NCBI GenBank assembly: GCA_002099365.1
Contig: MSED01000003.1
Location: forward strand, 2,294,001 to 2,358,000
Direction of reading: 5' to 3'
DNA length: 64,000 bases
DNA from: Phialophora verrucosa
Lineage: Eukaryota > Ascomycota > Eurotiomycetes > Chaetothyriales > Herpotrichiellaceae
Under the pieces are notes generated by a model. The model did not search any database. It saw nothing but the letters and a program-made list of their open reading frames with translations, and was not told the origin of the DNA. The position numbers and the translations under genes were made by a program. Numbering within the stretch: the stretch's first letter is position 1; each line of letters starts with the position of its first letter. Shown here piece after piece: positions 23,231 to 31,659 of the stretch.

Positions 23231-25516
23231 ATGCAAGCCGGGCAGGTGTCGCGACTTGCTTGCACTCGATGTTATCGTCGCAAGGCGCGGTGTGACCGGG
23301 TCTTACCGTCGTGTTCGACATGTCTTCAAGCTGGGATAGCGTGCTCGTACACTGCTCGCAGCGGCATGCCAGGCGCCGAGGACCTGGATACGATGACTAG
23401 GCGTATACGGCAGCTCGAGCACAAGAACAGTGTCCTGGCCCGACAGCTCCGTGACGCGCAGGAGGCCGTCAAAGCAGCAGGCATGGGCATTGTGCCCGAC
23501 GCTGCTCTGGACGCGAGCTCCGGGGTGGCCGAAGCAGCCGAGGATACGAACGATGATGGCGAAGGGAGGCAGATAGCTAATAACAACAACGATGTCGGAA
23601 AGCAGCTGTACTCTCTGTCCCTCCACGCCGGCCATCCGAAGCAGTACCTGGGGTCAGCGAGCGGGGCTATTCTGGCGAATATCCTCGGCATCAAGGGACA
23701 ATTGACCCAACCGCAGAGCGAATACTACAATAACAACAACAACAACGAGGAGGACCAGCTGACGCGTTTCCCGCACGCGTCTTCAACCGGCGAGTTCATC
23801 AGAACAAATATCTCGGAAGGGGCCAAGGCAGGCTTACCGGCGGAAGCGATAGCGCGCCGGCTACTAGCCGCATACCTCTCTCACGACCACCTGGCGTACC
23901 CGTATCTCGATCCAAAGAAGTTGATCAATACCCTGACCATGATGTACTCGACCGCAAATTACTACGAGTCCCATCCGATCGACGCGTTTGTCATGGACAT
24001 GATCTTTGCCATCGCAACGGTCCAGGTCCACCGATTCTCCTGGTACGCGCTCCCGGATGCCGAGATGCACCACGAGCGCGCCATCTCGAGGCTGGGGGGA
24101 GCCTTGCAATCAGGAGGCTTGATCGCGCTACAGGCCCTTATGCTCCTGTGCCAGTATCGAATGCTGAGCGTGGCTAACGACGCCTCGGCCAGTTTGTGGC
24201 ATTTACTGGGCATGGCCACCAGGCTCGGCATCGAGCTGGGTCTGCACCGAGAGGCCAGCTATCAATGGCCGCCGGACGTCGCACCAGGCAATGAAGATCG
24301 CGTGAAGCGGGAGCTCGACATCAAGCGGCGCTGCTTTTGGTCTCTCTTCTCCATGGACCGCATCGTCAGCAACACCCTGGGCCGCCCGGTGGCAATCAAC
24401 CTGCTCGAAATCGACACCGAGTACCCGCGCATTGAGGACGACGCCGACGAGGCATCGTCACTGTGTCCGTCTCCCTCAATCGAGGACATCTTGCGAGACG
24501 ATCCGCCGTGGCCGACCAACACGCGCATCTTCAACCACATCGTTCAACACCGCGTCATCACGGGGAAAATCCTCTCGCAACTGCACAACGTACCGCGAAG
24601 TAAGATGACGGATCCCCTGGCCAGCGTGGGTGTCAAGCAACAACTGGCGGACGAATTGAACCAGTGGCGATCCGGGGTGGCCTCGCTGCCTCTGGTTGAC
24701 ACGTCGTCGATCGGCGGTGCCGCTCGCAGCATGGACAAATCCAACTATCGCACGCGCGCCTGGTACGATTTGCTCTACCACAACTGCATCCTGATGCTGC
24801 ACCGCCCGATCCATTCGTTGCAGGACGTGCCTCAGACCTCCGAGGTGCTGACGCAGATCTACCGGTCGGCGCGGGAGTCGATCGCGGCGTACTCGGCGTT
24901 GCACCGGGCGCGCAAGATCAACTACGGTTGGCTGACGCTGCACGCCGTCTTCCTGGTCGGGCTCTCGTACCTATATTCATTGCGGATCCACTTCCAAAAC
25001 AAACGCCGGCACATGCAGTCGTTGGCGAACGGGACCGGCCACATGTCGTCGACGCCCCTGGGGGCCCAAGTGCTCCCCGAGCCCCCGATCGGGCAATGCG
25101 TCGGCGAAATGCGAGCATGCTCGACTCTCTTGGTCGCGCTTTCGGAGCGATGGAACACCAATAAGGGCTGCCACGAGGTCTTTGCCTGTCTCTCTGATGC
25201 CATCCTGGCCGACCAGGCCGAGTGCTCGACCGGCATTCGGCCGCCGGGCTTGTCATCATCGTCAGCCTTATTGTCGTCGTCGTCATTCTTTCCTCCCTCC
25301 GAAAGATGGGATGCTTCGCTCGCGCTCCTCGCGGATGACGGGCAGCAGCAGCAGCAGCAGCAGTTCATGCCACCAACGCCCCGCGGTGGCGGCGGGGCCG
25401 TCTTCAACACCATGATGGATTTCGACGGTAGCTATCTGGATTACTTTAAGGAATTTCAGGATCTGTTCGGTGACGGGGTGTTGACGCCCCAACGACATTT
25501 CCACGACCGTCAGTAG
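23231..25516 (+). CDS. Zn2Cys6 transcription factor
   Basis: One uninterrupted frame of 761 residues. The zinc cluster begins almost at the N-terminus: C11-x2-C14-x6-C21-x6-C28-x2-C31-x6-C38, followed by a basic stretch and a heptad-like coiled coil (about residues 55-80, RIRQLEHKNSVLARQLRDAQ), the usual dimerisation element. The middle region includes LWHLLGMATRLGIELGLHRE and KRRCFWSLFSMDRIVSNTLG, which are hallmarks of the fungal_trans domain. Poly-Asn and poly-Gln tracts from AAC and CAG repeats lie at both sides, and the C-terminus is aromatic/acidic (FDGSYLDYFKEFQDLFGDG), a likely activation region. It is the second regulator in the block; which of the two controls the cluster is unknown. 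Confidence 0.92.
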   Translation: MQAGQVSRLACTRCYRRKARCDRVLPSCSTCLQAGIACSYTARSGMPGAEDLDTMTRRIRQLEHKNSVLARQLRDAQEAVKAAGMGIVPDAALDASSGVAEAAEDTNDDGEGRQIANNNNDVGKQLYSLSLHAGHPKQYLGSASGAILANILGIKGQLTQPQSEYYNNNNNNEEDQLTRFPHASSTGEFIRTNISEGAKAGLPAEAIARRLLAAYLSHDHLAYPYLDPKKLINTLTMMYSTANYYESHPIDAFVMDMIFAIATVQVHRFSWYALPDAEMHHERAISRLGGALQSGGLIALQALMLLCQYRMLSVANDASASLWHLLGMATRLGIELGLHREASYQWPPDVAPGNEDRVKRELDIKRRCFWSLFSMDRIVSNTLGRPVAINLLEIDTEYPRIEDDADEASSLCPSPSIEDILRDDPPWPTNTRIFNHIVQHRVITGKILSQLHNVPRSKMTDPLASVGVKQQLADELNQWRSGVASLPLVDTSSIGGAARSMDKSNYRTRAWYDLLYHNCILMLHRPIHSLQDVPQTSEVLTQIYRSARESIAAYSALHRARKINYGWLTLHAVFLVGLSYLYSLRIHFQNKRRHMQSLANGTGHMSSTPLGAQVLPEPPIGQCVGEMRACSTLLVALSERWNTNKGCHEVFACLSDAILADQAECSTGIRPPGLSSSSALLSSSSFFPPSERWDASLALLADDGQQQQQQQFMPPTPRGGGGAVFNTMMDFDGSYLDYFKEFQDLFGDGVLTPQRHFHDRQ

Positions 25517-25774
25517 ACCGGATCTTGAGGCCGGAAGCAGTTTGAGAGTGTGAACAAGGCTGGTTTGGAGATCAAAATGTAGGGGGGTGAAGAGGCATTT
25601 TCAAAACCCCAACAACATGACCAGAAAAGCCAACAAACACGAACCCGCTCGAGATTTTGGCCCTGTGACCCACTCTCGATGCACCCTGATCCAATATAAA
25701 ATGACACTCTCGGTTATTTTTCTCTTTTCCCTTCTCTCTTTCTATTACCAGGGAGGGTGTGGAGATATGGCTCT

Positions 25775-27716
25775 CTATGAGATTCGGCCCCGTTCCAAGA
25801 ACTTCAAAGGCATATCAACATGTCTGCTTCTCACAAACTCGCCAATGCCCTTTCCCAGCCCGTCTATGCGATGCGATGAAGCTATGCCGCCAGTAAGGTT
25901 GTCAAGGATTCGACTTGGAAACAAAGCGTTAGTGTGCGTCTCAGGGCAAGCATGTATCGGGGGAGGGAACAGCGAAAAAGGAAGACGAAGGGAAAGCAGC
26001 CCCTTACAAATGCACGGCCTTGAGGCCGGTAAACTCGACCCGTTCGACGCGACGCGACGTGTCGCCATTGTACCAATCGTCGCCGAGGAGAAGCTTGAGC
26101 CTCTCGACCGTCATGAAGCTCTTCAGCCATTCATATTCGTCGGCGTACTGGGAGCGGGAGAAGAATCCAATATTGGAGTTGTCGGCTTTGTCCCCGGACC
26201 GAGCGTGGACGACAGATCCGAGAGGCGCTCTTCGCGTCCGGCCAAACATTGTCAGATCGAGCGGATCTGCCGTCTCATAGGAAGGGCGGACCTGATTGTA
26301 TTCGGCCGTGTTGCGTGGAGGGGGAATGTCGATTGACCGAAGAGTCGAAGTGTCGTCCATCTCGTCCATCTCGACGCGGATCGGGATCGCTTCCTGTGGC
26401 ACCAGGGCAGGGAAAATTTCCATAAACGGTTTGGGATCCATGGTGCGGAAATCCAGGTTCATGTGATACCCGGGATAGGCCTGCATCCGGAGAGCGTAGA
26501 TGGGGACCTTGAACTGCATGGGACCAAGATCCTCTTTTTGCCGCGCTTGCACAAAGATCCGGAAGAAGACGGTTCCCGCCTGTTGGCTGGTCGGGTCCGG
26601 TGGCGAGGTGCCATACAGCTCGACGCTGAACTTATGGAAGCGGTGGCCCTTGAAGATAAAATCCAGCTGCCGCCTCATCATCTTCACCTTGTCCTCGATG
26701 TCGAGGCCATTCATGTAGAAGCAGGCTTCGGCCTGGTACCCGCCGGGCGCGGCGAATATAATCTTGGTCGTGGGAGGCGGCGGAAGCCCACGAATACCGC
26801 GAACGCGAACTCGGTTACGGGTGCCCGGCTCTGCTTCGACGGTGATGTTGGTCAGGTCGGCCACCACGTCGGGGTTCAAATACAGGTGGCCCTGGAGCTC
26901 GTAGAGAATCTGGGCTCGGACCGTATCCTCAGTGACACGACCGCCACCGACCGATAACGTGGTGACAACGCATTCTCCCCGGCTGTCGATCTCGGCGATG
27001 GGGAACGTGAGGTCCACCAAATCGTCCATGATCTCCTTGAACCCGGTGAAGTTGGCGCCCGTGACGTACGGCCCGCACTCGGTGAGATGGCCCGCGATCA
27101 GCGCGCCGGCCAGGGCCTCGTAGTCGTCCTCGGCCCATTGAAAGTGCCATGCCGCGGCACCCATCAGGGGCGAGGCATCGGTGCAGCGGCCGCAGATGAC
27201 AATCTGCGCTCCAGCGTCCAACGCCTGTACGATGCCTCGACATCCGATATATGCGGCACCGCACACAGGCTTGAGCTCCCAGTCATCGAGTTCCTTGTCC
27301 GCGTGGTCGAGATGGATAAATCCATTGCGGCCTTGTCCCAGCTTTTCCACGAGGTGCGGAACATCATCCCCCAGCACGGCCGCGACCGGCACGTTGTGGC
27401 CTCTTGACTTGCATAACTTGCGGACCTCACGAGCCATGGATTTGGCATTCAGTGCCCCTGCATTCGTAATGACTTTAACTCCTTGCGCCACGATATCATC
27501 CAAGCTCTCTTGGAGCTGATCGAGGAAGCCTTGCTCATAGCCCAGGTCCGGGTTCTGCTGCTTCACAATGGCGTTCCAAGCAATGTTCATTTCGGACAGC
27601 CAGTCTCCCACGATCACGTCGACCTTACCATGCTGGACCATCCGGGCCATCGCATGGGGATTGTCTCCCGTCGTGGACGACACGCTGCCAACTCGGAGGA
27701 TCGGCTTCGCGATCAT
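25775..27716 (-). CDS. AtuA/DUF1446 family protein (acyclic terpene utilisation-like)
   Basis: Minus-strand exons 27716-26008 and 25913-25775; 615 residues. The N-terminal ~450 residues are AtuA-like (DUF1446): RVGSVSSTTGDNPHAM, VDVIVGDWLSEMNIAW, VKVITNAGALNA, and the ICGRCTDASPLMG block. The C-terminal ~110 residues match the second domain usually fused to it in fungi (APLGSVVHARSGDKADNSNIGFF). The last exon adds LDNLTGGIASSHRIDGLGKG, restoring the C-terminus. The founding member AtuA is required for bacterial growth on citronellol/geraniol, but its biochemistry is unsettled. In this cluster it sits with a CoA-transferase, consistent with a CoA-thioester catabolic route (inference). Confidence 0.92.
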
Positions 27717-28386
27717 TTTGTCGGTCGAATGTTATGGTTAATCGTTTGGTTGGGCGTAGATGATACAGTCGGTCTTTCAAACCAGCTGTTGATCGTGTGG
27801 AAAAGCTCTCCCACGTAAAGGGAACGCGTAATATCTGGTCCTAAAAATTCAAAACGAAACAAATGCAGACAATGATCTACCTGGCCTGCACTTTGTCTAC
27901 CATTGGGGCGTTGCACGAAGGAACAGCATGACTTATCTGTCGGAGCCAGAGGCCAATCTGGGCCAATAGTCTCCGAACTTTCGTTTCTTCCTTTGATCAA
28001 TGCCCGTTCCGTACCAATTACCTCCCTGGGAATATCGACCATGGTCATCAATCGGGGCCGTGTCCGTCCCGGCGGACGAGGTTCCGAGGAAGGGGAGACT
28101 GAGAGCTGCTAAACACGATTCCCACCAGTAAGCCGAAATAGGGGACCCGCTTATGCCTTGATCTTAGGCCTCCCTCTCATCTCTGACGGTGATTTCCAGG
28201 AAGTAATCAAGTTCCAGCGACCACGGCCCGGATTCCTAGTGCGCAGATGTACTCACTTAATACCGGCAAGGCCGGGATATTTATTATATACATCCTTTCC
28301 ATAGAAAGGCGAAATGGCGGATTGTGGCCTCGCCCGACAATCTGGACTTCCAAGCCTCGCTATCATCGTGATTTTCGGGTGGCAAT
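27717..28386. promoter_or_regulatory. Divergent promoter region (AtuA-like / VOC)
   Basis: A 670-bp gap between divergent starts. It holds ATACCGG at 28260-28266 and a CCG-N6-CGG arrangement at 28064-28075, of the kind Zn2Cys6 dimers often bind. No gene is recognised. Confidence 0.5.
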
Positions 28387-29021
28387 ATGTCCGCTCCAAC
28401 AAATGCTCTGGCCAACCACATTGCCATTTCGGTCGGCGATGCAGAAGCAGCGGTAAAATGGTACAAGGAGGTCCTTGGCCTTCGTGAAATCGCCCCTCTG
28501 CAAAGGATATCTCTATCAGATCCTAAGAGCGACGCAACGTTGACGAAGAGTATGTAGGTCCCCTTCCTGCGAGCAGCAATGAAAAAGACCAGATCAGCCG
28601 CTGACCGAAGCACTGGCTACGATCTATAGTTTACGGTCCCGAGCTGAAGGAGATGAAGCTAGCCCTCCTGACATCGGGTAACAGCGTTGGGGTGGAGATC
28701 TTTGAATTCATAGATCCGCCTTACAAGGGTCTCATGAACCCTGTCAAGTTCGGGCCAAATGTCTATGCCCGAGGAGGCTTCTTCCACATCTGCTTCACGG
28801 TACCAGATGTCAAGGCGGCAACTGAGCGCGCTGTGGGCTTGGGTGGAAAGGTGTGTAACGAGGCGGCACAGCCGATCGAAGGGATAGACGCGGCCTATGT
28901 CCAAGACCCCTGGGGTAATACCCTCGAATTCCTGCCGATTGGGTGGGAACAATTCTGGTTGGAATTTATGTCTCAAGCCCTTCGCAAAAGTCAAGCTGGT
29001 GGTACGGAAAGTCTCCTTTGA
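28387..29021 (+). CDS. VOC / glyoxalase-fold metalloprotein, second copy
   Basis: Exons 28387-28549 and 28630-29021; 184 residues. Candidate ligands are His11 (NHIAISV), His107 (GGFFHICF) and Glu154 (WGNTLEF). It shares the intact core with the VOC protein encoded at 19857 but has an extra loop and a longer C-terminus. The intron acceptor at 28629 joins LTK to IYGPELKEM and keeps the frame. It is divergent from the AtuA-like gene, as the other VOC copy is from the cupin gene. The reaction is unknown; a thioester epimerase, lyase or dioxygenase role are all possible for the fold. Confidence 0.88.
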
Positions 29022-29392
29022 CCCAAGCCTAGGGACACCCCTGGCGCCAGCTGCTAGGAAGTACTTCGAGGAACGTCTGTAAAAAGGTATCACAGTGAGG
29101 AAGATGACCTGTTGCTTGCTAGACCGGCTTCATAGAAAGACTTGGGAAAGGATAAGTGGGCGCGTGTCAAGCAAGTGACAGCCACTCCGGCCACTGAGCA
29201 TTTCAATTTGAGACTTCTTTTCTATTGGCTCTTCTGCTCGAAGCTAAGGCCGTATCGACTCCTTGGTCCCGGATCGGGCGCTCTGTGCGTCGTTATATAC
29301 CGTAACTAGGCGGCAACCAGCCACCATGGATGAGGTGGATTTGCCGTGCTTGACTGATACCATCACATCGAGGGCCAACGACTCATTAACCA
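29022..29392. other. Convergent intergenic region
   Basis: Between the VOC stop and the P450 stop; only 3' ends are expected here and nothing else is seen. Confidence 0.5.
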
Positions 29393-31019
29393 TTATGCCA
29401 CCGTTTTGCGCATTCGTTCGTGCACTTGACACATCAATGGAGGCTTGGCCCAGAGTAGAAAGCTTCTCTGATCATTCCATCGGCTGGACTCGGGGCACAG
29501 GTCGAATTGAAAGTTCCAGAGGAGTTTGCTGACGACCAGGCGCATCTCGACATAAGCCAAATTCCTTCCCACACAGTTTCGAGGGCCGGTGGAGAAGGGC
29601 TGAAGGACGGCGCGGTTGTCGTGGTAAAACTCGCTGCCGGGTTCCTTCGCCTCGGGGAGCCAGCGCTCGGGGAGGAATTCGTGCGGTCGGGCAAAATTGC
29701 GCGCCGTCCAGTACGACGAACTCTGATGCACGCTGACTAGGACACCCTTCGAAATATGAACTCCTGAAATGACAGTGTCTTCCTCGACGGTGACGCGTGC
29801 CAGAAGCGACGGCACCGGGGGGTACCGTCTCAGCGACTCTTCCAGCACAGCATTCAGGTATGGCAACTTCGCGACCACGCTGAGGGCGGTGATGTCGCTT
29901 TCACGTTCAAAGGCCGTGGTGACTTCGGCGACGAGCTTTTCCATGACTCTTGGAGTCCGCATGATCCAGTACATGGCACCGCTCAACAACCATGCCGTCG
30001 TGTCCGAGCCAGCCAGAACGAGCATGCTGGCATTGGCCAGGATCTCGTCGTAGCTCATGAGGTTTTCACGTGTCATCGAGTCGATGAAGTCGGCTCGCCC
30101 TTTTTGACTTTCGTCGCCTAGCCGTTTGTTGACCGCCTCGGTGGTGTACGCCCACTGGGAGTTGCGTGCTGCGACAGCGTCGCGCATCAAGAACCTCGTT
30201 AACGGAGCCAGGAGGGGCATGGTGTTCAGGAACTCGACAAGCTGAAAAGTCAGAGCGAACTTCATGACGATGCGGATCCAGAAATGATAGTCATTCGAGA
30301 CGAGGCAGTTGAACGACGATCCAAAGCCGAGATCTCCGATGATGTCAAAGGTGGTGAAATTGAGCCTGAGCACTGCGCGTGAGCAGTGGAAACGATAAAA
30401 GAGTCGGACACTGGAGAGGGAGGAAAGATTTCATGTCTTTCACTTACCATCTGACCAAGTCCGTGGGCTGCCCACTCTTAGCAGTCTCTCTCAATCGAGT
30501 GATAAGCAGTTCGACATAGGACTGCATGATATGTTCTTGTTGTAGGAGGGCACGGTCGGATAGGCCATGCGCTAGCGACCGGCGGAAGCGGCCATGATCA
30601 GCATCATTGGCGACCAGTATGTTGGGGGGTCGATCGGACTCGGCGATAGCGTCCGGCTTGGGCAGGTTGCGTTGCCCCTTTTTCTTGAATCCATAGATCT
30701 CTCTCCACGCCTCCGGGGTGGTAAAAGAAACCTCGTTCGCGGTGAAACGAATAACTTCGCCGTACTTTTCGTGGAACTCACGCATCTTCGCGTCAAATGT
30801 GCCGCGGAGGGTATGAATCCAGCGCAGAATGGGGAAGGCAATCCACAATTTCGGACCGGGCACATGTGACATGGGTGAAAAATAGACAGCGCGCACAGCG
30901 GAGACGAGCTGCAGAAGTACGATGACGGCGACTGCACTGAGCGCCACGTTGGAGAGCCTGGTCATGTCCCAGTGCGAGGTTGTGGCCTTCTGGGCCGAGC
31001 CGAAATCGGGAGACGCCAT
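29393..31019 (-). CDS. Cytochrome P450, CYP65 / isotrichodermin C-15 hydroxylase-like
   Basis: Minus-strand exons 31019-30448 and 30365-29393; 514 residues. It has an N-terminal membrane anchor (about residues 20-48), PGPKLWIAFPILRWIH, the I-helix oxygen motif AGSDTTA (309-315), the K-helix ExxR (Glu367-Arg370), PERW, and the heme loop FSTGPRNCVG (448-457, Cys455 as axial ligand). All key residues are intact. The intron acceptor was set at 30366 because it restores DLVRWLNFTTFDIIGD, a near-invariant block of this family. Related enzymes hydroxylate sesquiterpenoids and other lipophilic metabolites in the ER membrane. It shares a 640-bp promoter region with the flavoprotein gene at 31660, containing a cluster of CCGGTA-type motifs. 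Confidence 0.92.
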
Positions 31020-31659
31020 GACTTGAGTCTTGAACTATTGTCCCTTTGTTGTTGAAGCCCCAAACCGTTTCGCGGCGTGGGAAGAGCGATCCAAGTTCGA
31101 CGTAGGAAAAATAGGGGAAACGTTGAACAGCCCTATATGATTCAAATATGTTGTCAGGAGCCCAAGACTGCAAATACCAAACGAAACCTCTTTACGGATC
31201 CCCAGCCGCCGATGAGAGGATGTAGAGCAAAAGCATAGATATAATAGGCCGCGCAGAAGAAAAGTCCGTGGTTCGGTGGAACTGTCCAGCAAAGAGAGGA
31301 GATGTGCTGGTCATCCGAATCTGGGGGTATCCCCGGAAAACAGGAGTGTGGAGGACCATTCCTCCCCGATGGGCGCTACGCCGGTAATTTCCGGTATCCA
31401 TATTACCGGGTACAATGCGGTCTCATCGCAGGATCAGGTCTTGACAGATTGTCGTGCACAAGAAGTAATGCTCGGCTGACCCGGAGATGGTCCCCCGTTG
31501 CAGAATCCGGTATGATAGTGACCGTATGCAGAGTTATGCGATCTTCATCCACAAAACGCGCAGTTGGTCGATTTCACTGATTGAATCCTCAGTCTGTTTC
31601 TCAGTCTTTTTGGCCTGAATAACCATGCCGAGAACGTCATTCACTCTGAGGCCGCAATC
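31020..31659. promoter_or_regulatory. Divergent promoter (P450 / flavoprotein) with motif cluster
   Basis: It contains CCGGTAA at 31381-31387 and CCGGTAT at 31391-31397 in direct repeat exactly 10 bp apart, an inverted TTACCGG at 31403-31409, and a fourth copy at 31507-31513. This is the densest group of the motif in the window and lies between two divergent oxidative genes. Confidence 0.6.
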
